Source: an uncultured Paracoccaceae bacterium | GTDB taxonomy: Bacteria > Pseudomonadota > Alphaproteobacteria > Rhodobacterales > Rhodobacteraceae | Direction of reading: 5' to 3' | NCBI GenBank assembly: GCA_947500135.1 | Contig: CANMQX010000001.1 | Coordinates: 558,001-622,000 of the forward strand | DNA: 64,000 nucleotides | Shown here: positions 43,631-53,953 of the stretch, piece by piece | How positions within the stretch are numbered: position 1 is the first letter of the stretch | Layout of the letters: each line of letters opens with the position of its first letter | Notes under the pieces: model-generated | Seen by the model: only the letters and a program-made list of their open reading frames with translations | Told to the model about the DNA's origin: nothing | The model's database searches: none | Program-made: the position numbers and the translations under genes

Positions 43631-45091
43631 ATGAACAGCCTCAACCGTCCTGATCGCCTCGCGTTGTCGGAAAAACTCAATATCTCGCGTGTTCTTACCG
43701 GGCTGTGGCAGGTCGCCGATATCGAAAAAGACGGGGCCACCATCAACCCCGATACCGGTGCGGATTGGCTGGCCAATTACGCGGCCAAGGGGTTCGATAC
43801 TTTCGACATGGCCGACCACTATGGCAGTGCCGAAATCATCGCCGGAACACTTCTGGCGCGCGCGGGCGACCCGCGCCCGCTGGCATTCACCAAATGGTGC
43901 CCGGCACCGGGACCAATGACCCCAGACGTGGTGCGCGCCGGGGTCGAAGACAGGCTGCGGCGCTTGAATGTCGATCAGGTCGATCTGCTGCAATTTCACT
44001 GGTGGAGCTTCCTGCATCCTACATGGCTTGATGCCCTGCATGAACTGACAAGGCTGCGGGCCGAAGGGCTGATTGCCGAAATCGGGGTCACCAATTTTGA
44101 CGCAGCGCATCTGCAAATAGCGCTCAGCGATGGCATCCCGCTCCTGACCAATCAGGTGTCGTTTTCACTGGTGGACCGACGGGCGACCACGCAACTCGCC
44201 AATCTTTGCAAGCAAAGCAACGTCAAATTGCTGGCTTACGGGACGCTTTGCGGTGGGTTCCTGTCCGAACGTTGGCTGGGGCAGCCCGAACCACAGGACA
44301 TTCCCGACTGGTCCAAGATGAAATACAAACGTTTCATCGACGTCACCGGCGGGTGGGGCGGGTTTCAGGGGATCCTGTCCGCCGCCCACGACATCGCCCA
44401 AAAACACAAAATCTCCGTCGCCAATGTCGCCACACGCTGGGTGCTGGAACATGACCACGTCGCAGGCGTCATCGTCGGCGCGCGACTGGGCGAACGGGTA
44501 CATGCGGATGACAATCTGCGGCTGTTTTCCTTCGGCCTCGACAATGATGACAAGGCAGCTTTGAACGCCGCCTTCAACAATACTGCGGACGTTCCCGGCG
44601 ATTGCGGCGACGAATATCGGCAGCCGCCTTTCTTGACGGCGTCGGGCGACCTCAGCGATCACCTCGACACGATGCCACTGGCACATGAAGCATCAGCAAC
44701 CGCGCATCGCGACAACGGGCGGCAGGTTCTGAGCGGATCAAAATGGGAAGGCATCGCCGGATATGCGCGGGCGCAACAAATCGGCGACCGCATTCTTGTA
44801 TCGGGCACGACCGCCACCGCCGGGCCTGACCGGATTGTAGCCGAACAGAATGCGGGCGCCCAAACAACCTTTATCATCGACAAAATACTGGCAGCCCTTG
44901 CCGCCCTTGATGCCTCTGCCAAAGATGTGGTGCGCACGCGGATCTATATCGTGGACGAAGCCGATGTCGAAGCCGTATCAAAGGCGCATGGGCGCATATT
45001 TGGCGACATCAAACCGGCTAACACGCTGGTGGTCGTGGCCGGTTTGATCGGCGGCTACCGGGTCGAGATCGAGGCAGAGGCCATCCGCTAG
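43631..45091 (+). CDS. Aldo/keto reductase fused to a RidA domain
   Basis: A 486-residue two-domain protein. Residues about 8-335 form an aldo/keto reductase with the full tetrad: Asp59 and Tyr64 (FDMADHYG), Lys88 (FTKWCP) and His123 (LLQFHWW). Residues about 357-486 are a RidA/YjgF domain (ARAQQIGDRILVSGTTAT at its start, VVRTRIYIVDEADVEAVSKA in the middle), which in free form hydrolyses reactive enamines/imines. The fusion suggests a carbonyl product and an enamine intermediate in one pathway. Divergent from the liv-type operon, sharing a 115-bp leader region; stop overlaps kdgK by 4 bp. Confidence 0.88.
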   Translation: MNSLNRPDRLALSEKLNISRVLTGLWQVADIEKDGATINPDTGADWLANYAAKGFDTFDMADHYGSAEIIAGTLLARAGDPRPLAFTKWCPAPGPMTPDVVRAGVEDRLRRLNVDQVDLLQFHWWSFLHPTWLDALHELTRLRAEGLIAEIGVTNFDAAHLQIALSDGIPLLTNQVSFSLVDRRATTQLANLCKQSNVKLLAYGTLCGGFLSERWLGQPEPQDIPDWSKMKYKRFIDVTGGWGGFQGILSAAHDIAQKHKISVANVATRWVLEHDHVAGVIVGARLGERVHADDNLRLFSFGLDNDDKAALNAAFNNTADVPGDCGDEYRQPPFLTASGDLSDHLDTMPLAHEASATAHRDNGRQVLSGSKWEGIAGYARAQQIGDRILVSGTTATAGPDRIVAEQNAGAQTTFIIDKILAALAALDASAKDVVRTRIYIVDEADVEAVSKAHGRIFGDIKPANTLVVVAGLIGGYRVEIEAEAIR

Positions 45092-45981
45092 ATCGCAACC
45101 AGCGCACCGCGCCCCTGGATCACCCTACGGGCGACATTGCTTGCGGCATGGATCGCCTCCTCAATCCCTGCGCCACCAAAATGGGCGGTCAGAAATCCGG
45201 CATTAAAACTGTCACCAGCAGCCGTTGTATCGACAACGTCACTCACCACCGCCGGTTCGGTCACGCCCCGCGCGCCCTGATGCTGATAATGGATCAGGCC
45301 GGGGCCGTTTTTGACAACAACAGTCGCGGCGCCCAACGCAACATAGCGGTCACGGGTCGCCAGTGCGTCCTTGTCACCAAAATGCCGGGCCTCGTCATCA
45401 TGGGACGGCAGCACAATGTGGCTGACTGTTGCCGCCTTGGTGACCCATGCGCACATCTGATCGGCGCTGTCCCACAGACCCGGACGCAGATTGCTGTCAA
45501 AGACAATCGTTTTGCCCCGCGTGCGGGCGCGCGCCAGCGCATCCAGCAACTTGTCCCGGCCCGACCCCTCTTGCACAGCAAGGGTGATACCGGAAAAATA
45601 GATGACATCTGCAGCAGCAAATGCGCGCAAAAGAAACGGACCATCCTGTGCCAGCAATCGTGCCGCAGATTGGCTGCGCCAATATGAAAAATGCCGCTCG
45701 CCATTGTTGAGCGCGATCAGGTAAAGGCCAAGCGTCCGATCATCAATCCGGCGCACAAAATCGGTGCCGACACCAGCGTCAGACAGAAAATCAACCATCT
45801 GGTCAGACACCGGGCCGCTGCCAACAGCAGTGGCATATTGCACCGCCCAATCGGGGGCCAGCCGTTGGGCATACCATGCGGTGTTCAGCGTATCCCCCGC
45901 AAATGACATAGCATATTGGCCCGATTTGCCTTGCGGCGCCATTTCGACCATGCATTCCCCGACCGAAACAAAGCGCGTCAT
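45088..45981 (-). CDS. kdgK: PfkB-family sugar kinase, 2-dehydro-3-deoxygluconokinase type
   Basis: Phosphorylates 2-keto-3-deoxygluconate (KDG) in sugar-acid breakdown, by family. The 297-residue product has the PfkB substrate motif near the start (GECMVEMAPQ, FAGDTLNTAWYA), RSQSAARLL, FDSNLRPGLW and the C-terminal DTTAAGDSFNAGF with the catalytic Asp. ATG 45981 is preferred because AAGGATC lies upstream; the preceding seven codons begin with TTG. It is convergent with the AKR-RidA gene (shared CTAG stop). KDG specificity is probable rather than proven. Confidence 0.82.
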   Translation of the reverse strand: MTRFVSVGECMVEMAPQGKSGQYAMSFAGDTLNTAWYAQRLAPDWAVQYATAVGSGPVSDQMVDFLSDAGVGTDFVRRIDDRTLGLYLIALNNGERHFSYWRSQSAARLLAQDGPFLLRAFAAADVIYFSGITLAVQEGSGRDKLLDALARARTRGKTIVFDSNLRPGLWDSADQMCAWVTKAATVSHIVLPSHDDEARHFGDKDALATRDRYVALGAATVVVKNGPGLIHYQHQGARGVTEPAVVSDVVDTTAAGDSFNAGFLTAHFGGAGIEEAIHAASNVARRVIQGRGALVAI

Positions 45982-46207
45982 CTGTGGCTGATCCTTTCCC
46001 AACTTACCCGCTGGTCAAGCTGCCATGACGGGACAGGAACTGCCAGACCGGCGCGGAACTTTTCACTCCCTGACCTGCCTTGCGTGATCAAAATACACGC
46101 GACATCACCGGCACAACCAAAAGCGGGCAAAGACGCCCGATATTTCACATTTGCCCGCGCCGCCAGCCGGGCTACGGTAAGCAAAGACCGCAACAAAGGA
46201 AAACCGC

Positions 46208-46636
46208 ATGTCGCTGAAATATCTGCACACCATGGTCCGGGTCAAAGACCTCGACAAATCGCTGGCATTTTTCGAACTCCTCGGCCTGAAAGAAACAAAG
46301 CGTTTCGAAAACGAAGGCGGACGGTTCACCCTTGTTTTCATGGCGCCCCCGGGACAAGAGGAATGCCCGGTCGAACTGACCTATAACTGGGATGGCGACG
46401 ATGCATTGCCATCGGATAGTCGCCATTTCGGGCATCTGGCCTACCGGGTCGCCAATATCTACGACACCTGCCAGCACCTGATGGATAATGGCGTGACGAT
46501 CAACCGCCCGCCCCGTGACGGGCATATGGCGTTTGTGCGGTCACCCGACAATATCTCGATCGAGCTTTTGCAGGAAGGCGACGACCTGCCAGCGGCCGAG
46601 CCTTGGGCCAGCATGGAAAACACCGGTCATTGGTAA
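46208..46636 (+). CDS. gloA: Lactoylglutathione lyase (glyoxalase I)
   Basis: Converts the glutathione hemithioacetal of methylglyoxal to S-lactoylglutathione. The 142-residue product shows LKYLHTMVRVKDLDKSLAFFE at the start with a metal-ligand His, PVELTYNW with a Glu ligand, and FGHLAYRVANIYD with the second-half His. Length fits bacterial GloA. ATG 46208 follows AAAGGA. Its end overlaps the DUF1194 gene start by about 7 bp if that gene uses TTG 46630. Confidence 0.92.
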   Translation: MSLKYLHTMVRVKDLDKSLAFFELLGLKETKRFENEGGRFTLVFMAPPGQEECPVELTYNWDGDDALPSDSRHFGHLAYRVANIYDTCQHLMDNGVTINRPPRDGHMAFVRSPDNISIELLQEGDDLPAAEPWASMENTGHW

Positions 46637-47334
46637 AGACCGGATCACTGATGGGGGCCAGCCTGTTGGCTGGTCCTGCGGATGCATGTCGCCTTGCACT
46701 TGTTCTGGCCATGGATGTGTCTTCTTCGGTCGATGCAACCGAAGATACATTGCAACGCCAAGGGCTCGCCGCCGCCTTGATCGCACCGGATGTGCAGGCG
46801 GCCTTTTTCATCAGCCCCGATCCCGTCGCCATCCTGATTTTTGAGTGGAGCGGGCGCTATAATCAGGCCGATCTGACCGATTGGCGACTGATCGAAACGC
46901 CCGCCGATCTGAACGCGCTGGCGGGCACAATCGCAGGCAGTCGTCGCAGTCACAACGATTTCCCCACCGCCATGGGCTACGCGCTTGGCCATGCCGCGAC
47001 ACAGCTTGCGCGCGCGCCCGATTGTACCACGCAGACCATCGATATTTCTGGCGATGGCGAAAATAATGACGGGTTCGGGCCCGAACAGGCCTATGCCGCC
47101 TTTCCAATGGATGCGGTGACGGTGAATGGACTGGTGATCAACGCGGGCGAATTCGAAGCCGAAACGCAGCTGATCTCGTTTTACCGCGACCATGTGATCA
47201 AGGGGCCCGGTGCATTTCTTGAAATCGCCAATGGTTTTCTGGATTTCGAGGATGCGATGCGGCGCAAGCTGATCCGCGAGTTGTCAGCCATGATTTTGGG
47301 GCAAACGCCACAGACGGCGCCACCAAAAGGATGA
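46630..47334 (+). CDS. DUF1194 protein, vWA-like, copy 1
   Basis: Predicted exported protein of DUF1194 with a von Willebrand A-like fold: VLAMDVSSSVD carries a MIDAS DxSxS, and IDISGDGENNDG lies in the middle. Start is uncertain: TTG 46630 gives a plausible signal peptide (LVKTGSLMGASLLAGPADA) and overlaps gloA, while ATG 46651 gives an N-terminus lacking the basic residue. About 234 residues. It overlaps copy 2 by 4 bp. Function unknown; family members are common in Alphaproteobacteria. Confidence 0.75.
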   Translation: MVKTGSLMGASLLAGPADACRLALVLAMDVSSSVDATEDTLQRQGLAAALIAPDVQAAFFISPDPVAILIFEWSGRYNQADLTDWRLIETPADLNALAGTIAGSRRSHNDFPTAMGYALGHAATQLARAPDCTTQTIDISGDGENNDGFGPEQAYAAFPMDAVTVNGLVINAGEFEAETQLISFYRDHVIKGPGAFLEIANGFLDFEDAMRRKLIRELSAMILGQTPQTAPPKG

Positions 47335-48077
47335 TCCGCTGGGTTCTGCCATTACTCTTGCTGCCATTTGGATCTGATGCGGCCTGCCGACAGGCGCTAG
47401 CGCTGGGGCTTGATGTGTCAGGTTCGGTGGATGCCGCCGAGTACCGGCTGCAACTTGACGGGCTGGCCACCGCACTCGACAGTCCCGCAGTGCACGAGGT
47501 GCTTTTCGCACAACCCGCCGCCCCGATCCGGGTCACCGTCTATGAATGGAGCGGGCCGGAAGATCAGACAATCATCCTGCCGTGGACTGAACTAACCGAT
47601 GTGGATGTGCTGCAATCTGCAACCGCCATGCTGCTGCGCCATCAAAGGGGTGAGGCCGCGCCAACAACCGCCATCGGGTCGGCGATGCTTGCCGGTTTCA
47701 CACTGCTGGGCGAACAGGCCGATTGCTGGAAACGCACGCTTGATCTGTCCGGTGATGGCCCGGCCAATACCGGCCCCCGACCAAAGGACATCAGTGAGGC
47801 ATTGCGCCCCGCCGGTGTTGTCGTCAACGGGCTGGTCATCGGGTCCGGCAATCAGCGCGGCGATGACGCCCGCATCGCCGAGATCAAGGAACTTTCCGCC
47901 TATTACCGCAGCTATGTCATCCGTGGCCCAGACGCCTTTGTTGAATCCGCGCTTGGCTTTGATGACTACGCCGCCGCGATGGAACGCAAATTACTGCGCG
48001 AATTGCAAAGCCTCGCCATCGGGGCCGGCCCGACGCAAGGTCAACCGCCCGACATCACACCCCGCCAAGATCAATAG
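47331..48077 (+). CDS. DUF1194 protein, vWA-like, copy 2
   Basis: A 248-residue paralogue of the preceding gene. It has a signal peptide (MIRWVLPLLLLPFGSDA, about residues 1-17) and the same motifs: LGLDVSGSVD (MIDAS), VYEWSGPEDQT, and LDLSGDGPANTGPRP. Start overlaps copy 1 by 4 bp, so the pair is coupled. Its C-terminal end overlaps the convergent LdtR-like gene by 7 bp. A tandem diverged duplication is likely. Confidence 0.82.
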   Translation: MIRWVLPLLLLPFGSDAACRQALALGLDVSGSVDAAEYRLQLDGLATALDSPAVHEVLFAQPAAPIRVTVYEWSGPEDQTIILPWTELTDVDVLQSATAMLLRHQRGEAAPTTAIGSAMLAGFTLLGEQADCWKRTLDLSGDGPANTGPRPKDISEALRPAGVVVNGLVIGSGNQRGDDARIAEIKELSAYYRSYVIRGPDAFVESALGFDDYAAAMERKLLRELQSLAIGAGPTQGQPPDITPRQDQ

Positions 48078-48592
48078 ATATAGCGGATCTGCTCGGTCCA
48101 GTAGCGTTCCACACGGCGCAGGGAAGATGTGATATCTTCAATCCCTTCCTGATCCAGCACGCCACGATCCACCAAACCACTTGCGTGTTTGGCGAAAAGG
48201 TCTTCCACCACCTTTTGCACATCGCGGCCCTTTTCGGTCAGGCGGACGCGGACCGACCGGCGGTCAATCTCACTGCGCTGGTGATGCATATAACCTGCTT
48301 CGACCAGTTTCTTGAGGTTATAGGACACGTTCGACCCCTGATAATAACCACGGGATTTCAGCTCGCCCGCTGTCACCTCATTGTCGCCGACATTGAACAG
48401 CAACAGGGCCTGAACGGCATTGATTTCTAACACGCCAAGCCGTTCAAACTCATCCTTGATGACGTCCAGCAACAGGCGATGCAGCCGTTCAACAAGGGTC
48501 AGGGAATCAAGATACGACGCCATAAAGGTCGCATTACGTGCCGATGCAACACCGTCCTCAACCGGGCCAGGCATGCTCTCATGAATACTCAT
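48071..48592 (-). CDS. MarR-family regulator, LdtR-like
   Basis: A 173-residue winged-helix regulator. The YLDSLTLVERLHRLLLDVIKDE helix, AVQALLLFNVGDNEVTAGEL and GYYQGSNVSYNLKKLVEAGY recognition region, then DRRSVRVRLTEKG wing, match the LdtR branch of alphaproteobacterial MarR proteins, known in Liberibacter to control an L,D-transpeptidase and stress response. Whether it has the same targets here is unknown; no transpeptidase gene is adjacent. It stands alone between DUF1194 and sdhE. Confidence 0.8.
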   Translation of the reverse strand: MSIHESMPGPVEDGVASARNATFMASYLDSLTLVERLHRLLLDVIKDEFERLGVLEINAVQALLLFNVGDNEVTAGELKSRGYYQGSNVSYNLKKLVEAGYMHHQRSEIDRRSVRVRLTEKGRDVQKVVEDLFAKHASGLVDRGVLDQEGIEDITSSLRRVERYWTEQIRYIY

Positions 48593-48683
48593 TTCATCAC
48601 TCCGTCTTCTGCTCGCAAGACTGGATAAGACGAAACAAACAAGATTTAGTTAAATGCTAAAATTGAAACCATTTCTGCTGATT

Positions 48684-48952
48684 TCAGGCGGGGCGGGTGA
48701 CCCCATGCGCCTCTGCCGCGATACGCCCGATCAACGGTGCATAGACATCCGGTACAGCAAACTGGCCACCGACCCAGCCATAGATATCATGGTCATTCTC
48801 GGCCAGCAGCTGATCATAAAGCGCTAGATCGGCATCTGACATCGCGGCCAGATGACGCCCGGCAAAGGCAGACAGGATCAGGTCCATCTCTTTGATCCCG
48901 CGCCGCATCGACCGCATATGCAGCCGTTTGACCATCGCCGCGCGGGGTTCTG

Positions 48953-48956
<4 letters not shown>
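48684..48956 (-). CDS. sdhE: Succinate dehydrogenase assembly factor (FAD)
   Basis: Promotes covalent flavinylation of succinate dehydrogenase SdhA. The 90-residue product has the diagnostic RGIKEMD (RGxxE) motif near residue 19 and the YDQLLAENDHDIYGWV segment. Length matches bacterial SdhE/SDHAF2 family proteins. Its start overlaps the XRE regulator stop by 4 bp. Confidence 0.92.
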
Positions 48957-50622
<1,666 letters not shown>

Positions 50623-50648
50623 AGTTAGCCTAGTTTTGTTAAATGTCC

Positions 50649-50670
50649 CGCCCGGTCGGCAGACCGGGCG
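50649..50670. terminator. GC-rich hairpin between convergent genes
   Basis: CGCCCGGTC and GACCGGGCG form a perfect 9-bp stem with a GGCA loop between the aminotransferase and Xi-GST genes. No T run is adjacent on either strand, so it is a candidate structural terminator for both. Confidence 0.6.
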
Positions 50671-50695
50671 ACACAGCAACCCTCCAGATAAAAGA

Positions 50696-51703
50696 CTACG
50701 CCAATTCCGGATGCCCATAAGCCTCCGGATAGGACATCGGATGGAACGGGCCAAGCGGCACGACATTATTCCAGGACCGACCAAAATACCCTTGCCTGCA
50801 ATGGGTCAGTGAATTGCTCTCCGCCACACCGGGCAAAGCATGAACGCGGCACAGCCAGCGCCACAGATGCGGAAAGTCCAGAATACGCGCGCCATTCAGC
50901 TTCATGCGGACATAGTAAACCGGGTCATGGCGATAGAGAGTCGGAAACAGGCGCAAATCAGCCTCAGTGAACCGATTCCCGGTCAGGAATGGGCGATCAT
51001 TGGCAGCTAACCGGGCCTCCAACATGCGCAGCGTCGCAAAATACGCCTCAAAGGCTGCTGCATACACCGCCTGATCCGATGAAAACCCGGCCTTATAGGC
51101 TCCATTATTGATACCGACATAAATCTGTTCATTCAGCCCGTCGATCTCTGTCGATACATCCGCGGGATATAGATCGGGGCGGGCAGCATCAGATGCCCCC
51201 AACGCCGCCGCCTGCGCGTTCAACATGCGAATGATCTCGGCGCTTTCATTATTTACAATACGCTTGGTATGTTTGTCATAAAGGATCGGCACAGAGGCTT
51301 CCTTTGACCCCTCCGCCTCATAAACCTGCCGGGCCAGTCGGTAATTCTGCCCCGTCCCTGTCTCGGGCGTGCATTCAGGCAATGTTGTCCCCGTCAATGA
51401 CGCAACCCGCGACGGATTGAACTCCCACAGATTAGGGGCAACCGGGTCATCATCATTCGTACGACCGGGAAAGGCGACATCCATCGTAATGGAACTCTGC
51501 AAGCCCAGCACATTGCGGGCCAGCGTGACACGATGGCACCAAGGGCAATTCAGCGCCACAAACAGGTGATAGCGCCCGGGTTCCGCTGGAAAATCGGGAT
51601 CGTCGCCGAGAATGGAACGAAACTGGCTGACACCCCGCACGAACTCACCTTTGGCGCGCCGTGCGGCGATGTCTTTCTGCGATTCCTCAACTGATTTGGT
51701 CAC
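50696..51703 (-). CDS. Xi-class glutathione transferase (glutathionyl-hydroquinone reductase)
   Basis: Reduces glutathionyl-hydroquinones using a catalytic cysteine. The 335-residue length and the NCPWCHR motif (Cys53, Cys56) are diagnostic for the Xi class (E. coli YqjG). The C-terminal helical domain with TGNRFTEADLRLFPTLYRHDPVYYV is intact. ATG 51703 is the start, 15 bases beyond the hemerythrin gene stop on the same strand, which suggests a two-gene unit. Confidence 0.9.
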   Translation of the reverse strand: MTKSVEESQKDIAARRAKGEFVRGVSQFRSILGDDPDFPAEPGRYHLFVALNCPWCHRVTLARNVLGLQSSITMDVAFPGRTNDDDPVAPNLWEFNPSRVASLTGTTLPECTPETGTGQNYRLARQVYEAEGSKEASVPILYDKHTKRIVNNESAEIIRMLNAQAAALGASDAARPDLYPADVSTEIDGLNEQIYVGINNGAYKAGFSSDQAVYAAAFEAYFATLRMLEARLAANDRPFLTGNRFTEADLRLFPTLYRHDPVYYVRMKLNGARILDFPHLWRWLCRVHALPGVAESNSLTHCRQGYFGRSWNNVVPLGPFHPMSYPEAYGHPELA

Positions 51704-51718
51704 GGGGCGCGTTCCTTC

Positions 51719-52285
51719 TTATCCCCGCAGACGATGATGCAGAATGATCGGAACCGCCAGTTCTTCTTCATCCGACAAATGCCGTTCCAGAAACGCCTCA
51801 ATCGTTTCGGCGACACCGTGCAGCTTGCCCGCCTCCTCGCGGGCAGCTGTTTCATCAAGCTGCACCAGTTTGATCGCCCGATTGGCAGTACGGGTAAAAC
51901 TGTCCAGCACAACATCCAAAGCGGCGTGATCCTTCTCCAAAATCTCCAACCCCGCATCAAAGCGCGGGTCAGCCTCCGACAATTCAGGGAAATAGGAATG
52001 ATCCTCCCAGCCATGATGGCCATGCAGGTTCCCGACCAAAGCATTACCGCGATAGCTCAAACGCCCGGCATAATCCTGCGGATCCTTGTCGCCATTCAGA
52101 TAGCTTTCGGTATCCTTGCGAACGACAGCACTGAGCTGTCGGAACATACGATGGGCACCCAACCAATGGCGGGTTTTCTCGCGAAAGCCCGGATGCGCAT
52201 CCCATGCGTCACGCGGGTATTCACGCAGCAAAGTCTGCATGTCACTGGGCATATCTTCGGTGCGGATATCAAACTGATCAAACAT
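51719..52285 (-). CDS. Hemerythrin-domain protein
   Basis: A 188-residue four-helix protein of the hemerythrin HHE family, which binds a di-iron or similar metal centre. Candidate ligands are in LGAHRMFRQ (His), NLHGHHGWEDHSYFPEL (His and Glu), LEKDHAALD and FLERHLSDEEELAVPIILHH. Start ATG 52285 has GGAAA upstream; the open frame extends earlier without sense. It pairs with the Xi-GST downstream and is divergent from the propeller protein. Function is presumably oxygen, NO or iron sensing; not determinable. Confidence 0.78.
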   Translation of the reverse strand: MFDQFDIRTEDMPSDMQTLLREYPRDAWDAHPGFREKTRHWLGAHRMFRQLSAVVRKDTESYLNGDKDPQDYAGRLSYRGNALVGNLHGHHGWEDHSYFPELSEADPRFDAGLEILEKDHAALDVVLDSFTRTANRAIKLVQLDETAAREEAGKLHGVAETIEAFLERHLSDEEELAVPIILHHRLRG

Positions 52286-52445
52286 GATATTTCCTTTCCA
52301 CCCTGAATTGGGGGCAGATCGGCGGGTTTGGCACCGGGGAAATAGCATGGCAGCCATGCGTGTAACGGGTAGCATCCGAAGCGGCCCATTTGAGCAAAAT
52401 ACGCACCCGTGCTACCATCAGGCAGCACCAAGGGGGGAAGATGCG

Positions 52446-53609
52446 ATGCAAACCACGATCCTTGTCGGCACCACCAAAGGGGCATTTCTGGTCACCGGAC
52501 AAAACGGGCGCGACGGCTGGAAAGTCTCTGGCCCGCATTGTGACGGCTGGTCGATCAACCACATGATTGGAGATGGGCAAAACATCTGGGCCGGTGGCGG
52601 CGATGACTGGCACGGGGCAGGTATCTGGCATTCCGGCGATGGGGGGCAGAACTGGGCGGTGACGAAGCTGACCAAAGGCATGATGGATGACTGGGCGGCA
52701 AATGACGCAGATTTCGCAAAGACCATTGGTTGGACAGATGGCCCCCTGCCCTTTGGCGATACGTTCGGACAAGTTTGGTCGCTGGGCCTGCTGCATGGCA
52801 CGCTTTACGCCGGGACCAAACCGGCAGGGCTTCTGGCCAGCCATGATCAGGGGAAAAACTGGGAAAAGCTGGACGGGCTGACCAATCATCCATCGGCAGA
52901 TACCTGGAACCCCGGGGCGGCGGGGCTAGTCCTGCACACAATCGTCGGTGACCCCGCCAACCCGGATAAGCTCTGGATCGGGATCTCCGCAGCCGGGGTT
53001 TTTGCCACCGAAGACGGGGGCAAGACATGGGAACGGCGCAACCGGATGTCCAATGCTGAAAGCTGCACAGACCATGCGCCTGATGACCCCACCGCCCCGC
53101 ATGATGGGGACACCGGACATTGCGTGCATAACATCGTGCGTGCGCCGGGCCGTGATGACCGGCTTTATCAGCAGAACCATCAAGGTGTCTGGCGATCCAA
53201 TGATGGCGGGCGCAGCTGGGATAATATCACCGACGGGCTGCCATCAACCTTTGGCTTTCCGATCCGGGTGCATCCGCGCGATCCCGACATGATCTGGACG
53301 CTACCACTGAATGGGGACAGCGCCGGGCGGTTCCCACCTGATGCGGCAGCAGCGGTCTGGCGGTCAAAGGATGCAGGGCAAAGCTGGGATGCGCAGCGCA
53401 ACGGACTGCCACAGGAGAGCTGCTATTTCACCGTGCTACGACAGGCGATGGCCGGGGACACCCAAGACCCTGCCGGGATCTACTTTGGCACCAATAGCGG
53501 ATCGGTTTTTGCCAGCACGGATGAAGGCACGAACTGGTACGAAATTGCGCGGCACCTGCCCACAATCCTCGCCGTTGAGGTGCTGGAAAACCCAAACCAC
53601 AGCGGATAG
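52446..53609 (+). CDS. Beta-propeller protein with six Asp-box repeats
   Basis: A 387-residue protein of the sialidase/BNR-repeat fold. Six Asp-box motifs are readable: SGDGGQNW, SHDQGKNW, TEDGGKTW, SNDGGRSW, SKDAGQSW and STDEGTNW. No signal peptide is seen (MQTTILVGTTKGAFLVTG), so it is probably cytoplasmic and not a secreted sialidase; catalytic sialidase residues (Arg triad, Tyr) were not recognised. GGGGGGAAG precedes ATG 52446. Related proteins are often labelled exo-alpha-sialidase or glycosyl hydrolase, without proof. Confidence 0.82.
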   Translation: MQTTILVGTTKGAFLVTGQNGRDGWKVSGPHCDGWSINHMIGDGQNIWAGGGDDWHGAGIWHSGDGGQNWAVTKLTKGMMDDWAANDADFAKTIGWTDGPLPFGDTFGQVWSLGLLHGTLYAGTKPAGLLASHDQGKNWEKLDGLTNHPSADTWNPGAAGLVLHTIVGDPANPDKLWIGISAAGVFATEDGGKTWERRNRMSNAESCTDHAPDDPTAPHDGDTGHCVHNIVRAPGRDDRLYQQNHQGVWRSNDGGRSWDNITDGLPSTFGFPIRVHPRDPDMIWTLPLNGDSAGRFPPDAAAAVWRSKDAGQSWDAQRNGLPQESCYFTVLRQAMAGDTQDPAGIYFGTNSGSVFASTDEGTNWYEIARHLPTILAVEVLENPNHSG

Positions 53610-53611
53610 CG

Positions 53612-53797
53612 TCAGAAAATGAATTCGTCGGTATCTGTGGCAGTGGTTTTGTCATCCGCCGCGACAGGCGACAATAACAGGTAAGGGGTCGCCGCGCCCC
53701 GAACATCCCAATTGATACGCGCCTGCGGGGCGCTGGTTTGGACATATCCGGACGTAACGAGCGAACGCGCAAAAGAAATACGAACAGGTTCTGACAT
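53612..53797 (-). CDS. Small hypothetical protein, 61 residues
   Basis: An open frame 2 bases from the convergent propeller-gene stop. The sequence (MSEPVRISFARSLVTSGYV to the acidic end TDTDEFIF) has no recognised domain. Upstream GGAG lies about 12 bases before ATG, further than ideal. Codon choice is compatible with coding but not decisive. Confidence 0.35.
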   Translation of the reverse strand: MSEPVRISFARSLVTSGYVQTSAPQARINWDVRGAATPYLLLSPVAADDKTTATDTDEFIF

Positions 53798-53953
53798 CGG
53801 AACGAGGCTCCATTAGGTGAGTGGTTGGCCCAGAGATACCGCCCAAAGCCTAATAAAACAGGGGCAATGTGGAATCCCGGGTTTCACGCAAGAACACGCT
53901 CAGCCATATCCCGCCGGGCCATCCCGGCCCCTATCAAAGGCGCAAAGAACCGC

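Noticed and set aside
45982-46207. Open frame across the kdgK-gloA gap running into gloA.
   Set aside because: It is in a different phase from gloA and overlaps the kdgK start region in antisense; no motif or ribosome-binding site.
52446-53609. Secreted sialidase.
   Set aside because: Asp boxes are present but there is no signal peptide and the catalytic Arg triad/Tyr pattern was not recognised; described only as a propeller protein.
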